Source of the DNA: Aselliscus stoliczkanus
Lineage: Eukaryota; Chordata; Mammalia; Chiroptera; Hipposideridae
Assembly: GCA_033961575.1 (NCBI GenBank)
Contig: CM066738.1
Coordinates: 101,085,478-101,149,477, forward strand
Direction: 5' to 3'
DNA: 64,000 nucleotides
This document shows positions 1 to 12,205 of the stretch, piece by piece; positions within the stretch are counted from its first letter, which is position 1, and every line of letters begins with the position of its first letter. Below the pieces are notes generated by a model. It worked only from the letters and a program-made list of their open reading frames with translations, had not been told where the DNA came from and searched no databases. The position numbers and the translations under genes are program-made.

Positions 1-1748
1 AGGATAAAGCGAGATCGTATGTATGGGAACCAGCTCAGTGCTTGCTTGTTTGTGATGTGCATCTACATGTCATCTCAGTCACCTGTCCTTTGAGATTCCA
101 TGTAATTGCATTGTCCCCAGCCACCATCCCCAAGCGGTGGCAGCCCCTTGCCTTTCCCTGTCTTAGCAGGCACTGGGAGAAGGGTGGCTGGAGAACCTGC
201 TGAGTGTATGCTCGGTTGGACCTGTTGAGCGTTGGCCATCTCACTGTCTTCTCTGCACCATCCCTTTTCCACAGAGAGCTCCCTGTCTGTGCAGCTAGTC
301 CCTTCCTTGAGTTCCTCTCTCGCCACCCTTTCTGGTAGACATTGGTGTGGAGCAGATTTTACTGAAGGCTTCCTGGATTGCAGGTTTTGCATTCTTCTTT
401 GGCTCACACACTTCTGGCTTCACTGCTTCCCAATTCCTTCTCCTCTGAGTGGGGTGGGGAGATGAGGAGCCCGTGAACACGAGACCCTGTCCCTGGGGGG
501 TTGGGTGTCTGTACCTCTAAGCATACTACAGAGGGAGGGAGGGGTGAGGCCCAGGTTCTCCACTCCAAATTCCCCCAAACAAAAGCATCCCAATCTCATG
601 TCTTATTTTCTAGGGGAAACTGATAAAAGCATATGAGATCCATTAGGGAAATAAGATCTGATAATCACGTTGCTATTTATTTTGGGAATACAGCTTAAAA
701 AGAAAAAAAAAAGAAAAGCTCTGAAGACCCTCTTCCAGAAAGTCCTACCACTCTGTGTCTACTTTATTTATACTTACATCTCCCCAGGATGAAGCCACTG
801 AGAGTGGAGGCAATCAGAAGTTAGTGTGATCTCCACCCTTCACCCCAACACGGAATCAGGCAAGGAAGGCCAGGAGTAGATAAGGTGCCTGTGGGGTGGA
901 TGATGAGCAAGGCCCCTTATAGGGGCGGGCTGATCACCTAGACCACTCCTGGGTCACTGATTCCTTCTGCTACCAGGAGGGGCTCCCTGAGTTGGAGCTG
1001 AGACATGCGCAGGCCCACTGGGGCTCTACTTGGGGTGGACTCTCCCTCTAGCAAGAAAGTCAAACCCTCAGAACTCCCTCAGGGGAAGGGAGCAGCTGGG
1101 CCCAGCAGAGCCAGGGCTGGCCAGTTCTCTGGGGCTGTCACAGTCTGTGATGGGCTACGGCCCCTCGAAGGGCTCTGGAGACTGCAGCAAGTGCCTTCAG
1201 GTACAGATGGGGCAGGCGGGAAACATCAGCAGGCTCGGCAGCCCTGAAGAGAAGAAAGGGCATGTCTCTGCAGGCCTCCTTAGAGGTGGCATTTGCAGGA
1301 GGGTGCTTTGACCGCTGGTCCGTGTATTTAGTGACAGAAAGGGAAGAGAAATCCTGGCAAGGAGGCTGGGGGCAGACAGAGGCCTTCGAGGCAGCCCAGA
1401 ATCTTCTCAGCCTGAGGGACACACTCTGCTTTTCCTTCCTTCTCTTGGACTATGGCCCCAAATGGGCCTTTCTGAAAGATCAACACTCTTGAGAGAATGG
1501 GGGTGGTGATCCATGCTTGAAGCTCTGGGCCTTTCTCAACCTCATGGTCCTGGGAACAGTTCTCTCAAAGAGCCAGAAAATACAACCGCTAGCCTGAGCT
1601 GGCCGAAGGAACACCTTGGCACCAGGCCATGGGTGCTGTGGCCAAAGTCTTGCTCAGCCACTCTGGGGCTCAGGAGGACAAAGGACAAACAGAAGGGAAG
1701 GTGGGGTATGTGTCACTCTCTCCCTGTCTGGTTGTTTCAGTACCTCTG
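1..1748. other. OACYL intron or upstream flank, no exon recognised
   Basis: Mostly unique sequence with modest GC content and an A-rich run at about 697-715. I searched for membrane-helix exons with AG/GT borders in the right phase and found none convincing. Confidence 0.4.
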
Positions 1749-2240
1749 TGTATTAGTTTGCTCGGGCTGCTATGACAAAGGACCACAGAATGGGTAGCTT
1801 AAACAACAGGGATTTATTTTCTCACAGCTCTGGAAGTTACAAGTCTGTGATCAAGGTGTTGGCGGGGTTGGTTTCTTCTGAGGTCTCTTTCCTTGGCTTA
1901 TAAATGGCCATCTTCTCCCTGTGTCCTCACATGGTCTTCCCTCTGTGCATGGCTATGTCCTAATCTCTTCTTTTTTTTTTTTTTTGAGGGCAGTGTCACT
2001 GACCTTCATATGTGGGACCGAACCAGGGCCGCTGGCTTCGCAAGCCAGCGCTTAACCACCGCGCCACTCAGCCGGCCCTCTAATCTCTTCTTATAAGGAC
2101 ACCAGTCACATTGGATTAGGGCCCATCTGTATGACCTCATTTTATCTTAATTAGCTCTTTAAAGAAGCTACCTCCAAATAAAGCCATATTCTGTAGTGCT
2201 AGGGGCTAGAATTTGGGGAGACACAATCCAACCCATAACA
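1749..2240 (-). mobile_element. MLT1-type MaLR LTR, split by a SINE
   Basis: It begins TGTATTAGTTTGCTCGGGCTGC and ends CCCATAACA, with the TTCTTATAAGGACACCAGTC block inside. This is the reverse-complement layout of ancient ERVL-MaLR LTRs. A SINE sits at 1971-2078. Confidence 0.8.
1971..2078 (-). mobile_element. tRNA-derived SINE (short form)
   Basis: A T-run is followed by the reverse-complemented tRNA-like head ending GCCGGCCC. The flanking duplication CTAATCTCTTC is present on both sides. It is inserted in an MLT1 LTR. Confidence 0.9.
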
Positions 2241-3639
2241 GTCTCCATCAGGAAGCTTTATTAGTTTAGTTACAGCAGCGGTTAGCTAGTGGAGACTTGT
2301 CTGACCTCTAAGAGAAGGTGCCATGCATTGGGCTCAAGTCCCCCAGGGAGTTAAACAAATATTTGTTTGGGTGAACATGGATTTTTATTAGGTAGCCTGA
2401 CTGGATGGTTTACCACTCACCTAGGACAATCAGTTCTTAGACCCTCCCCACTCTACACCTGGCAGGAACCTATTTGAATGTCCCTGTGACTGAGGAAACC
2501 TGATTCCAATGTCAGCATCTTTCCTAGAGGCTGTAATAGAAGGCAGATTTCAATCCCTCAGCTAAAAGCCAGCACTATCCAAGCTGGTGACTCTACAATT
2601 GCATTGAGCTTTTACACGGAGGGAGGGATAAAAGGTAAGCTTTTTTCCTTCAGAGGACACACTCATAGAATGTCTGTAATTGAAGGACAGAGCCAGAGGG
2701 TCTGGCACAAGGCACAGTAAATAGATAGCATTGTTACCCTACCTTCCCTGCCCATACTCAAGGCAGACATTACTAATCAATCACAGCACTACTGAGCTAA
2801 GACTCCATGCATTAACACTAACCTACAATTGGCACTCTGGATGAAAATCATTTGCCCCCTGTATCACTGTGGTGATAACTGAATTGTATCTCATTATTCC
2901 CTCATGAAGAACCATGGCAACTTCAAGCAGTGGAATAGGATTAGCAAAATAGGGTTAGCTATTTTGCGTTGTACCTGGAAGGGTTGTACCACTGCACTGC
3001 AGAGCCTCTTCGTCTCAAGCTCCACAACTCTGAGTAGGTACAACTGGACAGTGTTTCTCTCTGAGCCTGTGTCCACAAATCTCATTTCCTGCCCCAGAAC
3101 CTCCTACATACTATAGCTGGGACCCTTTCAGGAACCCTCTCAGCCTTACATACACACCAATCCCAAAATGTGTAGGAATTCATTTGTGTGGGTCACCCTT
3201 GGCTCATGGGGAATAGAAAACAGTAGGAAAATGCTTCCCTCTTTCATCCCCCAGGACAGTTTTCAGGTGTATTTCATAAGGCTCTGCAGAACGGTCTGGA
3301 AAAATTGAGCATTGGGCACTTGTCTAGCTCATCCTTGCATTGACTTTCCCTGTGTCCCTGTTTCACTACCCCATTCCTCATTTCTACCTGCACAGGTATT
3401 TGTCTCAGACTCTGCATCTGGGTGTGTGTATGTGGAGGCAAGTCCCCAGATCCCCCTCCCTTGTGCCTGGAGTGGGTACCAGTGCACCCAGGGTCTCACC
3501 CTGCCTCTCCTAGTTCATTTCTTTCCTAAATCAACTACCACTATGTCCATATGGTGCTTCATAGGTGACAAGAGATGTCCCCCAAGATTGGTCTCATTTT
3601 GAGCTGCACAGTAAACTTCAGGGTGAGGCAGGTAAGGAT
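2241..3639. other. Unannotated stretch upstream of first visible OACYL exon
   Basis: No repeat or exon was recognised with confidence. It is presumably OACYL intron. Confidence 0.4.
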
Positions 3640-3760
3640 GGCTTTACTATTCCTTTCTAGACAGGCAACTCAAGTTCAAGGCCCTGCCCAGGATAGTGCA
3701 GCTAGTAAATGGTCAAGTCTAAAGGCTAACTCAGGTTCTCCAGTTCCAGCCCAGCTCTTT
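3640..3760 (+). mobile_element. MIR-like fragment
   Basis: CCCAGGATAGTGCAGCTAGTAA is a diverged MIR core just upstream of the first OACYL exon. Confidence 0.45.
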
Positions 3761-3917
3761 CTCCATCCGGCCACAGCTGCCCCCCATCAGCCTGTCTCAA
3801 GGGCAGGCTTTGCAGGAAGCACCTCTGATTGCCAAGGTTTCAAGTCTTTTGCCTCTACAAATTTTGCGGTGAAGGTAGCTGAAGGGCACTCCTGCCCATG
3901 TCCTCTCTTCTTTGCAG

Positions 3918-4031
3918 AAGTAAACATGTCCTTGTCCTTCTCGGGGCCCTGCTGTTCTTGGCATCTTTCACTGCCACTGCTCTGCTCACATGGGCTCACG
4001 ACCTTCCGGTGCCAGATCCGTCAGAAGCAAG
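3918..4031 (+). CDS. OACYL: OACYL coding exon 1 of 5 in window
   Basis: The acceptor is TTTGCAG at 3911-3917 and the donor is GTAATA at 4032. The exon starts with the last base of a split codon and ends with two bases of the next one. The reading [20 protein letters not shown] forms a clear membrane helix, followed by a short acidic, proline-rich loop. A different frame over the same bases stays open for 286 codons but shows no family features. Confidence 0.75.
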
Positions 4032-7000
4032 GTAATAACCGCGGTTCCCAGGCTGCAGGGCTCCGTCCCTTGCCTGCTCTTAGAATGGCCAGGACCTCCC
4101 AGGGAGGGCTGCTGAAGCAGTGCCAGGCGGTTGCACTCTGTGCTCATAGGCTTGTGGAAAAGCTGGGTGGGAAATGTGTGGCCTGGATGGGAAAGTTGAT
4201 TGCACTTTTGTCTAGAAACTTTTTCCCTCTTGTGCTGGGGGAGGGTCCTCTCGCCACTGAAATGCTTCTCGGAGGAAAGGAGCGCCCCCACGTGGCTGTA
4301 TTGTGTTTCTTCTCAAGTGGCAAACTGCTGCTGGGAGGCTCTATGGTTGGAGGAAGAGACTTGAAACGAGGAAGATGGGGTTATCCCTTCAAGGTCACAC
4401 AGCTAGTAAATGGCAAAGGTGTCAGTGGAACCTAGGACCTTGCCCACTATGCTATTTTGCCTCCCCAATGAGGTGTGTATAACGATTCTTCCTTTAAAAC
4501 ACCCTGTGTATTCTTATACAGGAAAAACGGATACATGACCTGTTCATCTATTCTCAGTGCAGCAGAGTGATGCAAATGAGAATTAGATCTTGTCAGTCAT
4601 CTGCTCAAATTCCGCCAATGGCGATCCATTCCTCCCGAAATAGAATCCCCCTCCCCTCCCTGTGTGACCTCATCCATCTCTCCCCCACTTGCTGACTCCC
4701 TGGACCAGCCACACTGGCCTCCCTACTTCCACACGCAGAGGTTGCTCCCTCCTCAGGGCCTTTGCACTTGCTGTTCCTTCACACTAGAATGCTTTTCCTT
4801 TGGAATCTAAATCTGGGCAGGGCTTGCTCCTTCACTTTGTACAGGAGGCTGTGCAAACGTCACTTTCTCGGAGCAGCCTTCATTGACCTCCCAATGTAAA
4901 ACAGCCCAGATCTCTGCCTGGTGCCTAAGTGCTCAATGTGTTTGTGAGTGGAATGAATGAATGAATAAATGTACCCTGAGCCTTCTGACCTAGGGAGCAT
5001 TGTGCCCTTCCATCATGTGATTGACTTCTGTGGGCATGGCCAGGTGACCCTAGAGGAGCCTCACTTCTGTCTCACCCAGCAGTTCTCCACTCGATGCAAA
5101 TGAGAGTCTCCTGAGGGGGCTTTTAAATCCCACTGATGCTCCCAGAAAGCACCATCTCAGCCCAAAAGGGGTGTGGCCCAGGCAACTGAAGTTTGTACAA
5201 GCTTCCAAGAAGAGAGTCACTTCTTTCAGAAGAGGTTCACTTCTAAGAACCACACTTTTAGAGTTATCTTGACATACCAACCGCCAGGAACAATCAACGC
5301 AGCCATCCTATTTCCTTGGGATCCAGGGTGGAGGGGCACAGGGAATTTGGAATTTTAGCCTAGGGTAGCATCAGGAGGTCACTGTTTGTGGATCATTACT
5401 GAGGAAATGAACAAATGCACCCTCAGTTTCCTGTAGATTTGCTGAGTGCTTCAGTGGGCATCTGAGAGACTCCCCTTTCCATGTCCAGACCAAACATAAC
5501 CTTTTGTCTTATTTCCTGTGTTTTTAGCGAGAATGCGACTGCGTTGTATTTCTTGGAGTACTACACTAAGCCCTACTGCCGATTCGGGCCATTCCTTGTG
5601 GGCCTTTTTCTGAGCATTTTCATGCACCAAAACCAACAGGCAAACGTTCTCAAAAGCAAGGTAAGGTTTCCCCCTGCCTCCCTGGAAGGGCCAGGTATGG
5701 TTGGGAGGGGGGTGACCCATCTGGCCAGGCTCTTACAAAGCCACAGGCAGGAGCACTTTATTGGGCTGTGGTGTGCTAGCGATGCCTTGGTGCTAGAGAA
5801 TAAGAGGGACCTTATCTTCTTGCTGGAGCTTGACTCTCGTTCCTTCATTGAGCTCCCCTAAGAAAGCTCCAGACCTGGAACCCAGTGGGATCCCATCCAT
5901 TGGAGCCTCGGTACTGATCCAGAGACACCACTGGTAGGAGAAGACACACCCAGTGAGATTACAGTGGCAACAAGATTACTTTAATAGCACATGCTCTTTG
6001 GTTTTGATGGCCAGGACTCTTGGTCAGATTTCATGATTGCGTCTGAGAATCAGAATGTAAGGTGTCTACAGGGAGAGCAGCTATTACTGTGCCTTCTGGG
6101 ATGGGCCTCGAGTGCACAGTTCCTTCCCTGGCTCCATTGTGAGTAGTCATCCTGGTTCACCAACCAACCGCATTACTGTCGCTCAAGCTGGAAACCTGGG
6201 CTCATCTCGGACCCCTCCTCCTGGCTGCCCACTCCGCCCATCCAACCAGCTACCAGCCCTGCCGATTGCTTCTCCTACCATCTTCCCTTAGCCTCTCCAA
6301 CTGACCTTTGAGGGTCTGCTCATTTCTTGCCTGGACTTCTTCATTACTTTCCTTGCCTCCAGCCTTGTTGATGTGAAATCCATCCTTGGGCAATCTATTT
6401 AAAACCCTACCATGGCCTTGGTCTTGAGTTGTGCAAAACCTTTTCAGTGGCTTCCATTGACCCATAAGACCTGTGGGCAGGATATGTCTTACCCCACCTC
6501 TGATTCCCCAGCACCTCGTTCTAAAATCCTGATTCACTGAAGGCATTCAATAAATGAATGAATGATAATTTACTTCTCAGTGGAAGAAGGGCCAGGAATT
6601 CCCTTGCACAATTAGGGTACAATGCTGGCCCCAAATTCCCTGTGCTGAGCCTCACCTTTGTTTGCCTAGGTCTTATGGGTACATCACCAGGTACCATCAC
6701 CAGGACCAGCGAAGGCCCTTGGAAAATCTTGTGCTACTCATGGCAGGAGCAGGAGATAGGGCTTAATTGGAAGGAATGGCTATACAGTGGCCATGTGACT
6801 TTTCCAATAGGTCAGAATTGTGATATTACCCTGAAATGCACAATTCAGTTGTAAATTACAGTGGAATGTCATTAAAGAGGTGCTTTGGGGTAGTCCAGGT
6901 GACACAGATGCCCAGGGAGAAAATGGGTGCAAGCAAAGGAGATAGAGCATTCGGGGAACCACTCTGAGGACCAGGTTAGGACCAGAGAGCATGGAGTTAG

Positions 7001-10000
7001 AACACAGTCATGCTGAGCTGGAGAAACGATGGAGAGCGGTGGGTCAGAACCTTTAGAAGCCAGAAAATAAGGATGCAGAGGCCAAGCTGGAGGCAGCTGG
7101 GGCATATGCCATGTGCTAGGAATGAGCTAAGGCAGGTGCATTATCAGTAAAGAGGGGGGATTCACGGCTGGAAGAGGGGACTTGTGGAGAGCCCCTGAGG
7201 AGAGCCCCTTTCCTCCTATGTAGCCAGAACTCAGGACGGGAACCTGAGACCCGAGGAGGGGAGAGCTTCTCTCGGCGACAAGATTGTGGACGGATAAGAT
7301 GCTAGTTCAAGTTCAATGTCGATGTCATCATAGCAGCTTGAGAACTGGAATAGAGAAGCAGGAGAGATCCTCAGAAGATAGATCTGGGTCGGAAAAGGTC
7401 AGATACAATGACATAAGATCTAAGATACTGAACTGAGCCCAGGAATAGAATTTAACTCATGGGGCTGTTCTTTGAGCTGAAAACTTCTCCATTTTCCTTC
7501 TGCAATTTTATGTCCTCAGTGAGCAGGGTGCAGCCCAGGTAGGGACTGTGTGCTAACAGCCCTCGCATTCGTGGTAGAGCAGAGCCAATCAAGAAACCTT
7601 TTGGTTAAGTGACAGAATGAGAGGCTAGTAGTGATGGGAGTGGGTTAGAACATTACCTTTTTTCTTTTCACTTTCATTTAAAAATAATTCAAGATTCACA
7701 GGCAAGTAGCCAAAATAGCCCAGGAAGTCTCATGTCCCCTCGACCCAGGTTCTCCACTGGTAACATGCTACGTAACTATGGTACATTGTCACAAGCAAGA
7801 AATTGACATTGGCACAATCCATAGACCTTAGATCCACCCGTTTTATGTGCACTCATTTATGTGTGTGTGTATAGTTTTGTGCAACTTTATCACGTGTGTA
7901 GATTCATGTAACCACCACCACAGTCGACGTACAGAACTTCTGGATCACCCCAAAGATCGCCCTGGTACTACTCCTCGCCCTCCCCTACTCTGCCCCAACC
8001 CTACCCTCTCATAACCACTAATTTGAACCTTCCATTTTAGTCAAATTTGGCCACTGATTGAGGTTTACAGATAAATACCTAAAGTGACTATGATAACACA
8101 CACAAAGGAAGTTGGTGTGAAAGGAAGTAAATACACAATGGCCCAAACGGGCTATGAATGGCATTTTCCTTTCTCTGTAGGTACAGGCTCTGCTGGGTTG
8201 GATTTGCTCCCTGTCCATCATGTTCGCAGTGGTCGCTCTGGCATACACAGTGGATGGCACCTCTGTCACCCCTTCAGCGGCCGCTGCTCTTTACCAGGCC
8301 CTCCACCGGACCCTGTGGGCAGTGGCCGTGGGCTGGCTCGTGTTTGCATGTCAGGAAGGCTATGGAGGTATGATGCTTGTGTGGCTCACAGTGTCCCTTT
8401 AAAGGTGACTACTCTGAAAGCATTGTATACAGAGGGGCTTTTATTTGCTGATGAGTGACTCAAAAACATCAATTTGTCCTATAGACCAAGTGCAAAAACC
8501 CAAAGCCCGTGTTCTATATTTCTGTGCAATAGTTCCCTTCTTAGATATTTGATTATTCAATGGGGTTGGGAAAGTAGAGAGACCAGCTGAATAACAGTCC
8601 CCAAATATATAAGGTCCTAATCCCTGGAACCTTGTAGATGTGATTAAGTCAAAGATCTTGAGATACGGAGATTATCTTGGATTATTCGAGTGGACCTTAA
8701 ATGCAATCTCATATATCCTTATAAGAGGGGCAGAGAGAGATTAGACCACACACAAAGGGGACAGGGTATGGAGATGGAGCAGAGAGACTTGAAAATGCTG
8801 GCATTGGTTGGAGTGATATGGCTGCAAACCAAGGAATGCTGGAAACTACCAGAAGCTGGAAGAAACAAGGAACGGATTCTCCCCTGGAGCCTGTAGAGGG
8901 AATGTGACTCTGCCAACACCTTGATTTTGGCCATGATATTGATTTGGGACTTCTGGTTCCCAGAATGAGGAGAGAATAAATTTCTGTTGTTTTAAACCAC
9001 CATATTTATGTAATTTATTAGGAAACGAGTCCAGAGCCATATAAAGTAAACACATTTGTATTATAATTTCAGATGCAGATGAATACAGTGACTAAAAATA
9101 AAGCAGGGATTGTAGGGTAACTGGAGTAGGGGTGCATTTACAAATATGTGGTCCAAAAGCAATCCAGGTAGAGGGAAATTATAAGGCAGGAGTCTCCAGA
9201 CTGGAATGAGCTGAACAGGAGGGAGAAATATAATAACAAGAAGACAAGTGAGACAGAGATCAAGTGTCAAGGGGAGAGCAGGACAGAGAAGAAGGTTGTA
9301 GACAGGCCCTGCGGGGCCTCTGAGACCCTGGGAAAGAATTTCAATATCATTCTAAATGCAGTGTGACACAATCTGATTTGTGATTTTAAAAGATGAATCT
9401 GGACGTTGGATGAATGAGAGCGGAGAGAACAATAGATCCATTAGGAAGCTATCGCATGGTCCCTGGAGGAGGACAAGTAGGACTCATTGAGGGTGATAAC
9501 AGAGGCGGAGGTGAGAAATGGTCAGCTGTGAGATACGTTTTTAAGAGAGATTGGCAGCACTCTGTGGGGTTCGAGACCAAGAAAGGAGTCCGGGGTGGTG
9601 GCCAAACTTTTGTGCTGAGCAACTGAGCCAACTGTGCTCCACCCCGAAGGGCTTGAGATGAGGTTGTGCAAAGGAGAAGTAGGAGTTTTCTTTCATGCCT
9701 TAAAACAACAGAAATTGATTTGCTCACAGTTCTGGAGGCTAGAAATCCAAAATCCAAAATTCAGATGTTGACAAGGTTCTTCTGGAAGCTCTGAGGCGAA
9801 ATCTGTGCCATCATCTCCTAGCTCCCGATGGCCGCCCACACCCCCTGGCTCTCAATGGCTCACATGTAGGTTCGTCACGCCGGCCTCTGCCTCCATCACG
9901 TGGCCTTCTTCCTTGTCCCTTCTCTGTGTCTGTCTCCTTCTCTGTCTCTTATAAGGACACCCGTCTTTGGATTTAGGGCTCACCCTGATCCAAAATGATC

Positions 10001-11701
10001 TCATCTTAATTAGATCTGCAAAGACCCATATTCCAAATAAGCCCATATTCTGAGGTTCCAGGCAGACATATGTTTTGGGGGGGACATTATTCAACCCACT
10101 ACAGATAGCAGTAAGTTCTCTGCAGAGAGGGACTTCTCACTGTGTTTAATTCTAATTTAAATGAAATAGCCACAAGCTAGTGGCTATTATATGGGATAGC
10201 ACATTCCTAGAAATATGCCAAGTTACGGAGTATTTGTCCTGAAAGAGGCCTAGACGATCAAATGCAAGCTGCTCAATAAGCGATGAGGAAGAGTCTGAAG
10301 CTCGGCGATGGTAACTGCCTTGTCCCAAAGCCCAGCAGCTGTACCCTGAACCAGAACCCAGGCTAATGAAAGGACTTGGCACCTTGTTTCATTTGTCAGT
10401 GGTTTGGTGCTTAGGGGTTAAAACCATCTTAAGGAAGTAAACTGACTGTCAACTCAATATTAGCATCTCTTATTTTTTTCATATTCCTGCGATGGGAAGT
10501 TGGCTTTAGTTTTGTTTTTTTGGTATAGTCTCTTAAAAATGATAATGAATAGGGGCCAGCCGAGTGGCACGTTTGTTAGGAGCTGACTTGTGACGCCAGT
10601 GGCCCCGGTTGGGATCCCACATATAAGGGACAGTGACACTGCCCTCTACAGCTAAGATGGTGAACAACAGCTCCACCTGGAGCTGGGCTGCTGAGTCCCC
10701 AGGACGGCATAGCTGCAGCCCCTGCTGCAGTGGGCTGCCATAGGCTACAGTGAGTGGCCGGCAGCCAGTGTGAGCGGCCAAGAGCTGCTGTGAGCGGCCA
10801 TCCAGAGGCCGGCAACTGATCTGCCTCACCCGGGAAGAGCGCAATGACAATACCAACATGGGCCAGTGAAGCAACGTCCTCCACAACTAGACTGAACAAA
10901 AGGACAGCAACTTGTCTGTTCCCCTTCCCCAGTTCCCCAATGCTGTTCCCCTCCCACAATTCCCCAATAAAATCTTTAAAAAAAAATTTTACAATGAATA
11001 AAGACCTTCTTGCAAGAAGTTCACAGACTTAGGTGCAGAACCCAGAGGCAGTGGTGTGACAGGGTCTTCACAGGCCCGGAGAGGGGAATTCATGCCTCTG
11101 TGAATGGGTGCTGTTCCCTCCAGGTCTGGTAAACCGGCTGCTCTCCTGCCATATCTGGACTTTCCTGGCCAGCATCAGTTACGCTTGCTACCTGGTACAC
11201 CCTACGCTCATCATCCTCTACAATGGACTTCAGGAAACGCTTATCCACTACACCGACACCAACATGGTGAGTCAGCCCCAGCTCTCAGCTCTGCGGTAGC
11301 ATCCGCGTCTGTTCTCTTCTGTAGCAACAAGGCAACCTATTGGCTGTGTGAGAAGCCTGGTTCTGTGGTTGTTGTGGGGGGCCTATTGTTCTTTTTTTTA
11401 CATCAGCACAGGATAACATCTTTGCTGTATGTTTAATGTGTTAGGACTGTTTGTCTCCAGCTCCATTTCATGCAGCCCAGATGGTCCACTTTAATATCCA
11501 ACCACAGCAGGACTCTTGTAGTAAGATTGTGTCCACTGTACCTCTCTTTCTCTCCAGTTCTATCTTTTCTCCGGACACTGCTTGCTGACCTTCATCGCCG
11601 GGCTGGCCCTGACACTCTTCATTGAGAAACCATGTCAGGAACTGAAGCGGTGCTTTTGGGATCGATGCCTGCAGGGCCGTGAACATTCTAGTGAAACCTG
11701 A
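3918..11701 (+). CDS. OACYL: OACYL, O-acyltransferase-like, C-terminal five coding exons
   Basis: Five exons join in frame (3918-4031, 5528-5660, 8181-8367, 11124-11266, 11558-11701) with AG/GT borders and matching phases. They give about 240 residues ending at a TGA at 11699-11701. The product is hydrophobic with several likely membrane helices and contains a [15 protein letters not shown] segment and a C-terminal [10 protein letters not shown] segment, both typical of the acyltransferase-3 / NRF-6-like family. These are multi-pass membrane enzymes thought to move acyl groups; the substrate of this one is unknown. The next gene downstream is SEC11C, which fits the order I recall in other mammals and supports the name. 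The N-terminal exons are not recognisable in bases 1-3917 and probably lie to the left. No stop or frameshift is seen in these exons, so the gene looks intact here. The orthology call rests on recalled family features, not on a search. Confidence 0.8.
4350..4440 (+). mobile_element. MIR SINE fragment
   Basis: AAGGTCACACAGCTAGTAAATG is the conserved MIR segment. Confidence 0.65.
4570..4970 (+). mobile_element. L2-type LINE 3' fragment
   Basis: CTCAGGGCCTTTGCACTTGC and a GAATGAATGAATAAATG end are classic L2 blocks. Confidence 0.7.
5085..5205 (+). mobile_element. MER5-type hAT fragment
   Basis: GTTCTCCACTCGATGCAAATGAG and the following GCCCAGGCAACTGAAGTTTG resemble a diverged MER5-type element. 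Confidence 0.45.
5528..5660 (+). CDS. OACYL: OACYL coding exon 2 of 5 in window
   Basis: The acceptor is TTTTTAG at 5521-5527 and the donor is GTAAGG at 5661. The exon completes the split codon of the previous exon and then reads 44 codons. It includes [20 protein letters not shown], the hallmark substrate-loop/helix segment of animal acyltransferase-3 proteins. This is the best single piece of evidence for the family assignment. Confidence 0.85.
6160..6565 (+). mobile_element. Probable L2-type fragment
   Basis: The CCTCCTGGCTGCCCACTCCG to CATTCAATAAATGAATGAATG layout is typical of L2-like relics, diverged. Confidence 0.45.
7659..8045 (-). mobile_element. L1 3'-end fragment
   Basis: AATTCAAGATTCACAGGCAAG and AACCACCACCACAGTCGACG are L1 3' UTR blocks. 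It lies in the OACYL intron just before the exon at 8181. Confidence 0.65.
8181..8367 (+). CDS. OACYL: OACYL coding exon 3 of 5 in window
   Basis: The acceptor is TCTCTGTAG at 8180 and the donor is GTATGA at 8368. The exon reads 62 codons plus one base and encodes two probable membrane helices (around [18 protein letters not shown] and [19 protein letters not shown]). A second AG six bases into the exon (GTACAG, ending 8186) would give an acceptor that removes two residues without changing frame, so the exact start is uncertain by six bases. Confidence 0.8.
8588..9030 (+). mobile_element. MLT1-type MaLR LTR
   Basis: It has the features CAGTCCCCAAATATATAAGGTCCTAATCC (start), a TCCTTATAAGAGG block and the TTTTAAACCACC end region. 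It lies in OACYL intron 3 of the window. Confidence 0.65.
9698..10102 (-). mobile_element. MLT1-type MaLR LTR
   Basis: AAACAACAGAAATTGATTTGCTCACAG, CTTATAAGGACACC and a final CCCACTACAG give the reverse MLT1 layout. Confidence 0.75.
10552..10987 (+). mobile_element. Long composite T+ SINE
   Basis: A tRNA-like head (GGGGCCAGCCGAGTGGC) is followed by a 350-base body with CCGGCAGCCAGTGTGAGCGG-like repeats. The 3' end is AATAAAATCTTTAAAA, the T+ SINE signature of a poly(A) signal plus pol III terminator. Confidence 0.88.
11124..11266 (+). CDS. OACYL: OACYL coding exon 4 of 5 in window
   Basis: The acceptor is CCCTCCAG at 11123 and the donor is GTGAGT at 11267. The exon begins with two bases that complete the codon opened by the previous exon. 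The translation includes [19 protein letters not shown], matching the family pattern SYxxYLVHP near the C-terminal helices. Confidence 0.85.
11558..11701 (+). CDS. OACYL: OACYL terminal coding exon
   Basis: The acceptor is TCTCTCCAG at 11557. The exon reads 47 codons and a TGA at 11699. A last membrane helix ([17 protein letters not shown]) is followed by a short cytosolic basic tail with several cysteines. The ExP motif at the end of the last helix is typical of the family. The intron before it is only 291 bases. Confidence 0.85.
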   Translation, partial: FYLFSGHCLLTFIAGLALTLFIEKPCQELKRCFWDRCLQGREHSSET

Positions 11702-12205
11702 AAGAATGGATGGCCCTTTATTGGTGGGGATGGACAAAAGTAGGGGTGGCCTCTTTAGTGTCATGAAGGCTTATGTTCCTGAAAAGGGGTGTGAATCTGA
11801 TTCTATGAATGTTTACGATCTGTAAGTTCCCTTGTTTAATGTATAAAAGAGTTCTGTGATAATCTTTTTAGTAGCAGAATAATCACCCTCTGATGTACTT
11901 TTTAGCAAAAAAAAAAATCTGGATTTTTTTTATCTGTTCCTGTATTTATTTTTTATATCAGTGATCATAGGAAAATATCAAATGTAGTAAATTTAATGTA
12001 ATTTGGGTTAAAATGCTGGTTCTTCTTATTAAAATTACAACATGTAGTTTCCCTCTTCATAATTAAATTCATGTTATTACAATACCTTTGTAGATTTTTA
12101 ACTTTGTCTTGAACCCTCAGGATGGTATAACTCACTAGCTTGCACAGTTATGGGTTTGTTGTTACAAACCTTCCAAATATGACCTTTTCTACAATGTGGT
12201 CCCTC
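11702..12205 (+). other. Probable OACYL 3' UTR and downstream flank
   Basis: AT-rich sequence follows the OACYL stop. ATTAAA and AATTAAA-type hexamers occur near 12028-12068 and could serve as poly(A) signals, but no single strong AATAAA site is obvious. The 3' end of the transcript cannot be fixed from sequence alone. Confidence 0.35.

Noticed and set aside
3575..4435. 286-codon open frame on the plus strand
   Set aside because: It overlaps the OACYL exon 3918-4031 in another frame, has no family features, and contains MIR-derived sequence; open by chance.
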